From assembly GCF_002964665.1 (NCBI RefSeq), contig NZ_PQBZ01000034.1, forward strand, positions 1,364,429-1,428,428: a stretch of 64,000 bases of DNA, written 5' to 3'. Numbering within the stretch: the first letter of the stretch is position 1; every line of letters begins with the position of its first letter. Made by a program: the position numbers and the translations under genes. The stretch is from Pseudoalteromonas sp. T1lg23B (lineage in GTDB: Bacteria > Pseudomonadota > Gammaproteobacteria > Enterobacterales > Alteromonadaceae). The notes beneath the pieces were generated by a model that did not search any database, was not told the origin of the DNA, and was given only the letters and a program-made list of their open reading frames with translations. Of this stretch, positions 56,756 through 64,000 are shown in pieces.

Positions 56756-57259
56756 ATGAACACATTATTAAAACCACTCTTTGCTATATCAACTGTTTTT
56801 TCTGTTTCTGCTTTGGCGGCAGTGACTGACACTACCAGCAGTGATGCCCAGTATTCCTTTACTGGCACGGTGGAACCCATGTGTAAAACCAGCAGTGGCA
56901 CAAACAGTGTTACAGGCTTAAACTTGAGCACAGCCTCACAAGCACAAGAAATTGGCACGTTAGATGTGTGGTGTAACACCGGCGATAATGCCACCACAAC
57001 CTACAGCTCAGCGAATGGCGGTTACCTTATCGCAAACAACGCACAAAATAGTAAACTGGCTTATACCCTCAATATTGGTGATACAACCGATGTAGACCTA
57101 CAAGCTGGCGCTTATGAGCACTTAAACGCCACAGCGGCAGGTACTGGCAGCGCAGGTGAAACAAAAGCCACCTTACTTAAAATCACCCCACAGATAAACG
57201 GCTTAAACGATGCGGGTACGTACTCAGATACGATTACTGTTACGGTGAGCGCAAACTGA
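56756..57259 (+). CDS. Pilin paralogue, spore-coat-U-like, copy 2
   Basis: A 167-residue paralogue of the pilin at 55316. Shared blocks are EPMCKT-S/D-SGTNSVTGLNL, IGTLDVWCNTG and the end NDAGTYSDTITVTVS. The signal peptide ends near ALAAVTD. AGGGGG precedes the ATG at 56756; an in-frame ATG six codons earlier is part of the ribosome-site region. The two pilins may alternate as subunits or differ in minor position. It ends 7 bases from the convergent AraC gene. Confidence 0.8.
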   Translation: MNTLLKPLFAISTVFSVSALAAVTDTTSSDAQYSFTGTVEPMCKTSSGTNSVTGLNLSTASQAQEIGTLDVWCNTGDNATTTYSSANGGYLIANNAQNSKLAYTLNIGDTTDVDLQAGAYEHLNATAAGTGSAGETKATLLKITPQINGLNDAGTYSDTITVTVSAN

Positions 57260-57266
57260 CTAGGAT

Positions 57267-58094
57267 TCAATTTCGATTGTCAATCAGCCACAGCCTTGGT
57301 GATAGGCCGCTTTGTGCTTTAAATGCGCGCGATAGTGCGGACTCACTCTTGTAACCTGCCTCCTCAGCAACAAGTTTCAGAGGCATACCACTTTTTAGCC
57401 ACTTTTGTACCAAGCCAATTCGCCAACTTTGTAAGTACTTAGCTGGAGTTTGCCCAATTGTTTCACGAAATAAATTTGAAAACACACTACGAGACATATG
57501 CGCCTCATTGGCAAGGCGTTCAACCGCCCAATCCTCTTCTGGCTGTTCATGCATTGCAACGATAGCCCTGCGCAAATTTTGATGGGCCAGTCCTGCCAAC
57601 ATTCCCACTTTGATCACTTGGTTTTCCATTAACTCTCGGAGCAGTTGGACTAAAAACACCTCTAACAACCTATCAAGCAGCACTTGTCGCCCACAATGAC
57701 ACGCCTGCGCCTCAGCAAACAACAGCGATAATACCTGCTCGCAATTTGGCAGTGCTCTCAGTGGTAAACACAAACTATCAGGTAGAGCGCTTGCTATGGG
57801 ATTGGCCTCATTCCCCTCAAACGACACGTTAGCACATAAAAACTGCGCTGGTGTCTGCTCGGCCACCACAAAGTGCCTTTGTAACGGGCGCGGATAAAAC
57901 AACAAACTCGGCTCGGTAATGCTGTAAGCGTGTTTGCGACCATGCCACACCGCAACATTGCCTTCACGGATTAAATGCAATTGCCCAAAAGACCCTTCAG
58001 TTGCAACAATGTTAGTGCCACACAGCGGGCCTGATTGAAAGGTATGCGCACTTAGAGAGAAGTGCTCAAACAAAGAAGCAAGACGATCCACCAT
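57267..58094 (-). CDS. AraC-family regulator with cupin sensor
   Basis: A 275-residue AraC regulator. The N-terminal half looks like an AraC cupin-6 type sensor; the C-terminal about 100 residues hold the double helix-turn-helix, with HMSRSVFSNLFRETIGQTPAKYLQSWRIG and PLKLVAEEAGYKSESALSRAFKAQ. It is divergent from the alpha/beta hydrolase gene, sharing 140 bases, so that gene is the likely target. The signal is unknown. Confidence 0.85.
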   Translation of the reverse strand: MVDRLASLFEHFSLSAHTFQSGPLCGTNIVATEGSFGQLHLIREGNVAVWHGRKHAYSITEPSLLFYPRPLQRHFVVAEQTPAQFLCANVSFEGNEANPIASALPDSLCLPLRALPNCEQVLSLLFAEAQACHCGRQVLLDRLLEVFLVQLLRELMENQVIKVGMLAGLAHQNLRRAIVAMHEQPEEDWAVERLANEAHMSRSVFSNLFRETIGQTPAKYLQSWRIGLVQKWLKSGMPLKLVAEEAGYKSESALSRAFKAQSGLSPRLWLIDNRN

Positions 58095-58234
58095 AAAAAT
58101 ACGATCTGCAATGTTTTAAGGACTAACTGTAATAAATAGTATCGCAAAGAGGTGCACAATAACACCCATCAACAGAACAAATAAACAAACCGCTCAAAAA
58201 GCGAAAACACCATTAAATTCATTGGAGAATGATA

Positions 58235-59164
58235 ATGAAAAGCTTCACCACCATACTGAAAACAACCCTCTTAGCCAGCGTACTGGCACTATCTACTACC
58301 AACGTACAAGCGGATGACTTTAATCGCACAGCCAGCACCATTACCACTAGCGACAACGTGCAGCTTTATTATAAAGATTGGGGTCCTAAAGATGGTGAAG
58401 TGGTCACCTTCAGCCATGGCTGGCCACTGACCTCTGACAGCTGGGAATCACAAATGCAATTTCTTGCCGATAAAGGCTACCGCGTAATTGCCCACGACCG
58501 TCGCGGCCACGGCCGCTCAAGTCAACCTTGGCAAGGCAACGATATGGACCATTACGCAGACGATTTAAAAGCCGTATTAGATGCACTGAAATTAGACAAA
58601 GTCACCCTAGTTGGCTTTTCAACTGGCGGTGGTGAAGTGGCCCGTTACATCGGTCGCCACGGAACAAACCGTGTCAACAAGGTGGCTTTAGTCAGCGCTG
58701 TAACTCCCTTGATGGTGAAAACTGATACCAACCCTAACGGTATAGAAAAAGACTTCTTTGATGGCATACGTAAAGCGTCAAACGACAATCGCTCACAGTT
58801 ATATCTTGATATTGCATCGGGTCCATTTTTTAGTTTTAACCGTGAGGGCGCAAAAGTATCACAAGGGTTAATTCAATCATTCTGGCGACAAGGCATGCTG
58901 GGTGGAGCTAAAAATACCTATGATTCAATAGCTGCGTTTTCGGCCACTGATTTTCGCCCAGATTTGGCAAAAATTGATGTACCTACGCTTGTGATACACG
59001 GCGATGATGATCAAGTCGTACCCATTGAAATATCAGGCGCCGTGTCTGCCAAGTTAATCAAAGGCGCTAGGTTTATTGTTTACAAAGGCGCTCCACATGG
59101 CCTCGCCGATACACACAAAGATAAACTAAACCAAGACCTATTAAACTTCTTGCAAGAGAAATAA
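58235..59164 (+). CDS. Exported alpha/beta hydrolase (haloperoxidase/arylesterase-like)
   Basis: A 309-residue protein with a signal peptide ending near NVQADDF. The catalytic triad is visible: Ser in [14 protein letters not shown], Asp in [11 protein letters not shown], and His in [10 protein letters not shown]. The oxyanion [11 protein letters not shown] and the [13 protein letters not shown] block match the cofactor-free haloperoxidase/arylesterase group. GGAG lies 7 bases before the ATG at 58235 (a second ATG at 58229 is too close). The AraC gene upstream probably regulates it. A terminator follows. Confidence 0.85.
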   Translation: MKSFTTILKTTLLASVLALSTTNVQADDFNRTASTITTSDNVQLYYKDWGPKDGEVVTFSHGWPLTSDSWESQMQFLADKGYRVIAHDRRGHGRSSQPWQGNDMDHYADDLKAVLDALKLDKVTLVGFSTGGGEVARYIGRHGTNRVNKVALVSAVTPLMVKTDTNPNGIEKDFFDGIRKASNDNRSQLYLDIASGPFFSFNREGAKVSQGLIQSFWRQGMLGGAKNTYDSIAAFSATDFRPDLAKIDVPTLVIHGDDDQVVPIEISGAVSAKLIKGARFIVYKGAPHGLADTHKDKLNQDLLNFLQEK

Positions 59165-59179
59165 CCCCCGTCAATCAGC

Positions 59180-59208
59180 AAAACCGGAGCCAGCTCCGGT
59201 TTTTTTTG
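59180..59208 (+). terminator. Rho-independent terminator
   Basis: AAACCGGAGC / GCTCCGGTTT stem with a two-base loop, followed by a run of Ts, just after the alpha/beta hydrolase gene. Confidence 0.92.
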
Positions 59209-59252
59209 TGATTTGTTTGAACTTGGAGCCCTTATTAACCCTTTGCACTTTT

Positions 59253-59285
59253 GTTGAAAGGCGCCTTTGGCTTTTCCAACCTACA
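59253..59285 (+). repeat. REP element, type 1 (degenerate)
   Basis: GTTGAAAGGCGCCTTTGG followed by CTTTTCCAACCTACA, a diverged copy of the REP type 1 found near the RAYT gene. Confidence 0.75.
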
Positions 59286-59358
59286 ACTTTCCATCGTCAT
59301 GACAGCTTGGTTATAATCCTCATCTATCGCTGTATTTTGCCATTTATTTGGAATGCTC

Positions 59359-59667
59359 ATGAAAAAACTCTCCAAGGTCCAACAAAAACAACAAACGTTG
59401 GTTATCAACGTAGCCGATATGCTCGAAGAGCAAGCACGCGCAGAAATTCCCGGTATGGTACAGTGCTGGTTTGATGTGGAATATCACCTATTCCCCGGCT
59501 CCCTACTGTTATGTTTTCAATTTGAAGATGAGCAAGCATTAACGGCCGCCAAACCCGACTTACTCAAATGGCAAAAACGTTTAAGCGCCGCCATGCTTAA
59601 AAAAGGCGTGATTTTAAAAGATATGCGCAAGCACCTCACCTTTACCCTCTTGGGCCCAGAAGATTGA
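59359..59667 (+). CDS. Conserved small protein of unknown function
   Basis: A 102-residue protein (KKLSKVQQKQQTLVINVADM..., then WFDVEYHLFPGSLLLCFQF and RKHLTFTLLGPED). It looks like a compact cytosolic alpha/beta protein. Family not recognised. ATG 59359 is used as TGGA is 7 bases before it. A degraded copy lies at 61578-61799, on the other side of the SDR-LysR pair, and REP elements flank this copy on both sides. Confidence 0.6.
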   Translation: MKKLSKVQQKQQTLVINVADMLEEQARAEIPGMVQCWFDVEYHLFPGSLLLCFQFEDEQALTAAKPDLLKWQKRLSAAMLKKGVILKDMRKHLTFTLLGPED

Positions 59668-59694
59668 GCTGTTGCAGGTGGTAACTCGTAGGCT

Positions 59695-59735
59695 GGCATC
59701 AGGCGCAAAGCGTCGCCATCCAACAATAGCGAGAT
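59695..59735 (+). repeat. REP element, type 2 (degenerate)
   Basis: CTCGTAGGCTGGCATCAGGC followed by GCAAAGCGTCGCCATCCAAC, a diverged copy of the type 2 REP. Confidence 0.7.
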
Positions 59736-59819
59736 AGAGCGCCCCATTACAGAGGTTAAACTAGCTCACTCCACCTTGCCTACATTTATTCTAGCGGCCA
59801 CAGTTACTTATCAAGGCCG

Positions 59820-60575
59820 CTATAAACAAAAACCACCATCCACTGTAATGTGCGCACCACGCAACGCAGCGGCTGCAGGGCTGGTTAAATAAGCTAAGCT
59901 TGAAACTAACTCTTGTGGCTTAAGCATCCGCCCAAGTGGTGTCGCTTCGAGACTTGTATTTAAAAGTGCAATTTGTTCTTCGCTCATCCCCGCTTTCGTT
60001 TGAATTTCAGTGAGCGTAACCCCAGGGCGTAAAAAGTTGACGCGCACACCTTGCTCTGCAAGTTCTATGTTTACTGTATTTGCCAGCGCTTCGAACGCTG
60101 CCTTACTTGCCGCATACACCGACGCTGATACAAACGCTCGCTGTACGGCAATACTAGAGACATACACCACACTGCATGGATTATTTAGCACAGGTAATAA
60201 CGTTTGCATCAACATAGCTGGACCGATGAAATTAATTTGCATCGTGGTAGCAATATCATCAATGCCCGTTTGGCTAAATGCTTTTGGATAAAACACCCCA
60301 GCATTTAACACTAACGCATCAAGTTTTATCGCCCTAGCCTGCAAGTCGGCCAACAGTACAGTAAATTGATTAGCATCACCGTTATCACATAAGACCCCAT
60401 GAGCTTGCTCAGGCGATTGTGCATATTGTGCTAGTAGCTCTTGCGTAGTGGCGATTTTATCGCTGTTACGCCCCGTAAAAATAACCTGCCAGCCCTCGCT
60501 CAGATAATGTTTTGCGGCTTCGAAACCAATCCCAGCAGTAGCGCCTGTAATTAAAATAATGGGTAATGACATCAT
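59820..60575 (-). CDS. Short-chain dehydrogenase/reductase
   Basis: A 251-residue SDR. The NAD(P) motif TGATAGIG is at the N-terminus, and NAG (VLNAGVF), catalytic Ser (VSSIAV) and Y-x-x-x-K (YAASK) are all present. The C-terminal ITVDGGF is typical. It reduces or oxidises a carbonyl/hydroxyl with a nicotinamide cofactor; substrate unknown. Two adjacent ATGs open the frame. The LysR gene lies divergently 105 bases away and is probably its regulator. Confidence 0.88.
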   Translation of the reverse strand: MMSLPIILITGATAGIGFEAAKHYLSEGWQVIFTGRNSDKIATTQELLAQYAQSPEQAHGVLCDNGDANQFTVLLADLQARAIKLDALVLNAGVFYPKAFSQTGIDDIATTMQINFIGPAMLMQTLLPVLNNPCSVVYVSSIAVQRAFVSASVYAASKAAFEALANTVNIELAEQGVRVNFLRPGVTLTEIQTKAGMSEEQIALLNTSLEATPLGRMLKPQELVSSLAYLTSPAAAALRGAHITVDGGFCL

Positions 60576-60680
60576 CTTTCCTTTATATTTTTAAAGTGTG
60601 TGGCGCTAGCATAGCAATTGCTATTGGTGCTGATTAGATGGTAAAAGATGAATTCATAAGTTCTTATTGAGAAACAATAA

Positions 60681-61568
60681 ATGGAATTGCACAAACAGCT
60701 AGAAAATTTATACCTATTTAGATTGGTTGCCTCATGTGGCAGTTTTCAAGGAGCCGCTGATAAAGTTGCTTTACCACGCTCATCGGTGAGTAAACGAATT
60801 GCACAATTAGAGCAAGCGCTAAACTTACGTTTATTAGAACGCAGTACACGCAAGCTATCACTGACATACAGTGGAAGTGAACTGCTTAAAAGCACAGAAA
60901 AACTGCTAGAAGTGTTACATCATACCGAACAATTGAGCGTTCAACAGCAAAGCCGCCCACAAGGAAAAGTCAAAATAGGCGCTTCAACCCTAGTCGCCGA
61001 GCGTTACCTATTGCCCCGTTTAGCTGACATTAGCAGCACTTACCCAGAAATATGTTTTGAGTTAAATTTAACCGATGAAGTAGTTGATTTAATTGATAAT
61101 CAAATTGACATCGCAATACGTATTGGACACTTGCCTGACTCCTCTTTATTGGCAAAAAAAATTGCAGATAAATGCTTTGCTTGGTTTGCCAGCCCAGACT
61201 ATTTATCTCGCCAAGGGACACCCGCTAACCCTCAAGCTCTACTAACTCATCGCTGCTTAGTATTCAAAAACAAAACAATTACAATGGACAAATGGATGTT
61301 TGTTCACCCTGATGGAAAAGTGAGTAACCTAAAAATAACACCCGCAGCACTGTTTGATGACGCACGTGCACTGGTGCAGTTTGCTGTACTAGGACAAGGG
61401 ATCATTATGATCGATCCCAGCTATATTCACGCAGAAATCCAATCAGGACAGCTTGTACCTGTATTACCTGACTTTCAGCACCCTGATAAACAGCCGGTTC
61501 ATCTGGTATGTTTGAGTAAAAAGGGTCGCAGCCGCGCAGCACAATGTGTATGGGAAGCGTTAAGTTGA
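60681..61568 (+). CDS. LysR-family regulator
   Basis: A 295-residue LysR regulator. The winged HTH (about 5-62) has FRLVASCGSFQGAADKVALPRSSVSKRIAQLE, and a type 2 periplasmic-binding-like sensor follows (about 90-290, with GKVKIGASTLVAERYLLPRL and VVDLIDNQIDIAIRIG). Its usual target is the divergent neighbour, here the SDR gene. Co-inducer unknown. Confidence 0.9.
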   Translation: MELHKQLENLYLFRLVASCGSFQGAADKVALPRSSVSKRIAQLEQALNLRLLERSTRKLSLTYSGSELLKSTEKLLEVLHHTEQLSVQQQSRPQGKVKIGASTLVAERYLLPRLADISSTYPEICFELNLTDEVVDLIDNQIDIAIRIGHLPDSSLLAKKIADKCFAWFASPDYLSRQGTPANPQALLTHRCLVFKNKTITMDKWMFVHPDGKVSNLKITPAALFDDARALVQFAVLGQGIIMIDPSYIHAEIQSGQLVPVLPDFQHPDKQPVHLVCLSKKGRSRAAQCVWEALS

Positions 61569-61577
61569 ATATTGCGC

Positions 61578-61799
61578 TTTTCCATCGAAGCGACAGCTTG
61601 GTAATAATCCGCGTTTATCGCTATATAGTGCCATTTATTTGGAGTGCTCATGAAACATGCTCTCTAAGGTGCAGCAAAAGGTAGTCAACGTTGTCGGTAT
61701 ACTATAGTGCTGGTTTGATGTGGAATATCCCCTTTTCCTCGGCTCCCTACTGTTATGTTTTCAATTTGAAGATGAACACACTTTAGAGGCCGCCAAACC
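61578..61799 (+). pseudogene. Degraded copy of the gene at 59359
   Basis: Strong base identity to 59285-59563, including the leader (TTTCCATCG..., CATTTATTTGGA.TGCTCATGAAA) and the segment TGGTTTGATGTGGAATAT through GCCGCCAAACCCGAC. It has an internal deletion of about 70 bases, frameshifts and an early stop. The similarity ends abruptly at CCGAC, where REP sequence (CCGACAATGGTGAG) begins. Confidence 0.85.
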
Positions 61800-61800
61800 C

Positions 61801-62067
61801 GACAATGGTGAGTCACTTAGAATCTTTAAACTGGCTGCGTCCACCTTGTTGGAAGGCGCCTGCGGCTTTTCCAACCTACAAAAATGTCAAATTCTCGTAG
61901 GTCGGCATAAGGTGCGAAGCGCCGCCATCCGACAATGGTGAGTCACTTAACGATCTTTAAACTGCCTCCATTCACCTTGTTGGAAGGCGCCTGCGACTTT
62001 TCCAACTTACAAAAATGTCAAACTCTCGTAGGTCGGCATAGGTGCGAAGCGCCGCCATCCGACGATT
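61801..62067 (+). repeat. Tandem pair of REP type 1 + type 2 units (BIME)
   Basis: Two copies of a unit of about 130 bases, each starting GACAATGGTGAGTCACTTA (61801 and 61931), and each with a type 1 REP (61848-61880, 61979-62011) and a type 2 REP (61894-61935, 62024-62065). These lie just beyond the end of the RAYT gene. Confidence 0.88.
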
Positions 62068-62113
62068 GAGAGTCCCTCCTCAGTTTTTTGGCAGGCTAAT
62101 ACAGCTTTTTTAT

Positions 62114-62629
62114 TTACAATTCAAGCATTAACCCCTCTCCACACCAACATGGCTGATAAATACCCTGCTCAATCGCTTTGTGGAAACTCGAATACGGCCA
62201 ATCAATAATTCGATTAACCAAACCATGTTTCATTGGGTTGAAATGAACGTAATTAACATGGTGCCAATAATCACGCTCGTCACGAATGGTATGCTCCCAA
62301 AAACGCCGTTGCCAAATGCCGCGCTCACCTTTTCGTTTTCGCGAATCGGTTAGAAGTTCTGTTTTTGGTAATGATTTACAAAAGCGCTTTTTGATCTCAC
62401 GCCAACGGTTAGAGTAATCATGATCATCATCAGGCAAAGTTAACACCACATGCAGATGGTCCGGCAATACCACCCAAGCATTAATATCAAACGGCTGCCG
62501 TTGCTTTACCCAGCGCACCGATTCTCGTAAAACATCAATCTGCTCCACCAGCAATGCGCTGTTACGGTTTAACAAATTCACCGTGAAAAAATACGTGCCA
62601 CCCGCCACATAATTGCGCCGATACCGCAT
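62114..62629 (-). CDS. REP-associated tyrosine transposase (RAYT)
   Basis: A 171-residue IS200/IS605-related RAYT. The HUH motif is seen as H-x-H in LPDHLHVVL, and the catalytic Tyr in YVHFNPMKHGLV. N-terminal RRNYVAGGTYFFTVNLLNR is typical. RAYTs nick REP hairpins and move them, but do not form a full insertion sequence. GGAGG lies 3 bases before the ATG at 62629; the earlier frame extends into REP sequence. REP copies lie on both sides and elsewhere in the window. It appears intact. Confidence 0.92.
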   Translation of the reverse strand: MRYRRNYVAGGTYFFTVNLLNRNSALLVEQIDVLRESVRWVKQRQPFDINAWVVLPDHLHVVLTLPDDDHDYSNRWREIKKRFCKSLPKTELLTDSRKRKGERGIWQRRFWEHTIRDERDYWHHVNYVHFNPMKHGLVNRIIDWPYSSFHKAIEQGIYQPCWCGEGLMLEL

Positions 62630-62654
62630 ACCACCTCCGTGTGATTGCTTTTTT

Positions 62655-62730
62655 GTAGGTCGGATAAGCGAAGCGCCATCCGACGATAAATCCCCTTTGT
62701 TGGAAGGCGCCTTCGGCTTTTCCAACCTAC
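62655..62730 (+). repeat. REP type 2 + type 1 pair
   Basis: A short type 2 copy (62655-62686, GTAGGTCGGATAAGCGAAGC then GCCATCCGAC) and a full type 1 copy (62699-62730), in the region just upstream of the RAYT start. The type 1 copy supplies the stop codon of the neighbouring membrane gene. Confidence 0.85.
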
Positions 62731-63812
62731 GATTTCTGTTCATCTTCAGTGAACAATTTGAAATCCCTTTGCCTATCAATTTTCAGTAGCTCTAAAACGT
62801 CATCACGATTACTTAGATAACAAAGATTATCCAGCTGTATCTCATTGAACGACAGCTTAACCGTTCTTATATATGATGACTCAATCAATTCCCTTTGGGG
62901 ACCATTTTTTATCAACTTAAATAGCATTACTAGTTCATCTGCAATCAAATTAAAATAGTACAGTGTTTCATATGCCCTAAGCATGAAGGGCGATTCAAAG
63001 TCTTCTCTTAGACTACTAAAGAGCCTTTGTAATACTGATTCTTGAAAGCTATTCACTCTCTTCGTTGAAACCTTGCTGTGAATAAACACAGAAACCAAAT
63101 CTTCAAAGGTTTTTAAATACTCAAGTTCTCCACATTCGTACTTTAAAAAGGCTTTATACTCTGGATTTTGTAGATAGTGAGTATGCGCAGAGTTGCAATT
63201 GGATACTTCTAACACTGATTTGAACAATGCTAAGTCTGGCTCACTCAATATCTCCTCTACGCCCTTTTGCCTATATCCACTATTAATGATAAGAGTACTT
63301 ACATCATTCCTTTCGGATTCATCTACTGCATTTTCAAATACACTTAAAACAGCTGCATTTAACACACCATACGTGTTCAGAGGAGCTTTAATCACGCTCT
63401 GTAGCTTTTCGCAACTCGTTTTTAGGCGATTTGATTGCTCAAGAAGAACCTGTGTACTTACCAAACTTCTGGTATTTTCAAGTTCAGATTTACTGGTTTT
63501 CCATGTTCTGTACAACAAAACAATTGTGGCAATTAAAAGGATTGGGTTAAAGGCATTATTGAAGTAAGTAGCAGCTTCGACCCACGACTCGAGAGGTTCT
63601 TTAAGGCTAAAGTCGAATCTGTAAAAATAAAAACAGGTAATGCTTCCAAACGAACAAAGCAGCAATAGAACGAGCATAATGCCATAATCAAACTCTTTTT
63701 TATCTTTACTTTCTCTATCCCATTTAAATAAAACTGCAGCTGCTATAGCTATAGCTATAGCTATAGCGACGAATAGCAGTACCCACCCTAAACTGAGAAA
63801 TATATTTTCCAA
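62727..63812 (-). CDS. Membrane protein resembling putative abortive-infection proteins
   Basis: A 361-residue protein. Two or three helices lie near the N-terminus (about 6-30, 45-62 and 88-105). LLIATIVLLYRTWKTSKSELENTRSL, a helix running into a coiled coil, resembles PutAbiC-type and related membrane proteins often found in defence islands. The rest is a soluble helical domain with no recognised motif. A GCTATA repeat codes an Ala-Ile run in the first helix. The stop codon TAG is made from the end of a REP element, so the original 3' end may have been replaced. The defence role is inferred. Confidence 0.55.
   Translation of the reverse strand: MENIFLSLGWVLLFVAIAIAIAIAAAVLFKWDRESKDKKEFDYGIMLVLLLLCSFGSITCFYFYRFDFSLKEPLESWVEAATYFNNAFNPILLIATIVLLYRTWKTSKSELENTRSLVSTQVLLEQSNRLKTSCEKLQSVIKAPLNTYGVLNAAVLSVFENAVDESERNDVSTLIINSGYRQKGVEEILSEPDLALFKSVLEVSNCNSAHTHYLQNPEYKAFLKYECGELEYLKTFEDLVSVFIHSKVSTKRVNSFQESVLQRLFSSLREDFESPFMLRAYETLYYFNLIADELVMLFKLIKNGPQRELIESSYIRTVKLSFNEIQLDNLCYLSNRDDVLELLKIDRQRDFKLFTEDEQKS
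63742..63765 (-). repeat. GCTATA microsatellite within a transmembrane helix
   Basis: Four perfect copies of a six-base unit, coding alternating Ala-Ile. Gain or loss of units keeps the frame but changes helix length. Confidence 0.9.
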
Positions 63813-63912
63813 TTGCGCGATCCTTTTTGCTAGCTTGCAAATTATTCTAGTAAAAACTTGTTGTTAAAAACATCTCAATCGAAATGCAGCAAATAAGCAA
63901 GGAATAATCAAC

Positions 63913-63994
63913 GTTGGAAGGCGCCTTCGGCTTTTCCAACCTACACATCAAACTCGTAGGTCGGCATAAGGCGCGCAGCGCCGCCATCCGACGG
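63913..63994 (+). repeat. REP type 1 + type 2 pair
   Basis: A type 1 (63913-63944) and type 2 (63952-63994) pair, both well conserved, at the window end. Confidence 0.88.
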
Positions 63995-64000
63995 AAGAGA

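Noticed and set aside
1-64000. CRISPR array or prophage
   Set aside because: No regular direct repeats with unique spacers and no phage structural or integrase genes were seen; the only repeated families are REP elements.

Overview
The window looks like a chromosomal segment of a marine gammaproteobacterium, most probably Pseudoalteromonas or a close alteromonad relative. This is inferred from the moderate-to-low GC content, the many TonB-dependent receptors, many secreted hydrolases, DUF3297, ArfA, an IbpA-type small heat-shock protein, and REP elements with a RAYT transposase. I saw no rRNA, tRNA, prophage, CRISPR array or complete insertion sequence.

Layout. 0-9 kb holds a small HTH regulator, a PlsC-like acyltransferase, a periplasmic amidohydrolase, a membrane acyltransferase-like protein, a secreted zinc phospholipase-C-like protein, a MauG-type di-haem peroxidase and RidA. 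9-15 kb holds a solute-binding-like protein, a DUF2306 protein, a frameshifted membrane-AraC regulator, a TonB-dependent receptor and a BASS-family symporter. 15-24 kb holds ibpA with a candidate sigma-32 promoter and ROSE-like thermometer, a YjbR protein, PnuC, arfA with a terminator hairpin over its stop codon, several hydrolases, a GNAT protein, an S41 protease, an RTX-repeat protein and an EamA transporter. At 24.7 kb a c-di-GMP-I riboswitch precedes a secreted metzincin protease.

The most distinctive region is 27-35 kb, with two RiPP (ribosomally made, post-translationally modified peptide) loci on the minus strand. The first is an SPASM radical-SAM enzyme with a 70-aa candidate precursor separated by a strong hairpin. 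The second is a class I lanthipeptide operon: lanC, full-length lanB, then two tandem 54-aa precursor genes. The two precursors have identical proteins but differ at ten nucleotides, all synonymous. They carry a GG-type leader and a core of about 21 residues ending in Cys-Cys. No dedicated exporter, leader peptidase or immunity gene is visible nearby.

35-45 kb is a TonB block: an Oar/TIGR01782-type receptor, a periplasmic Sel1 protein with a central TonB C-terminal domain, a ToxR/CadC-like winged-helix regulator with a beta-propeller-like sensor, and a paralogous receptor broken by a one-base frameshift. CGTAWTA heptamers spaced at multiples of 11 bp lie in the divergent promoter. 45-51 kb holds a SatD/DUF3307 pair, a metallo-beta-lactamase-fold protein whose metal ligands are all replaced, another TonB receptor, and a protein with an eCIS-cargo-like N-terminus. 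51-57 kb is a chaperone-usher pilus locus: chaperone, usher, two-domain tip-like protein and two paralogous spore-coat-U-like pilins. 57-64 kb holds an AraC regulator with an alpha/beta hydrolase, an SDR/LysR divergent pair flanked by an intact gene and its degraded copy, a RAYT with several REP/BIME elements, and a membrane protein resembling abortive-infection proteins.

All family assignments come from reading motifs in the sequence; no database search was possible.
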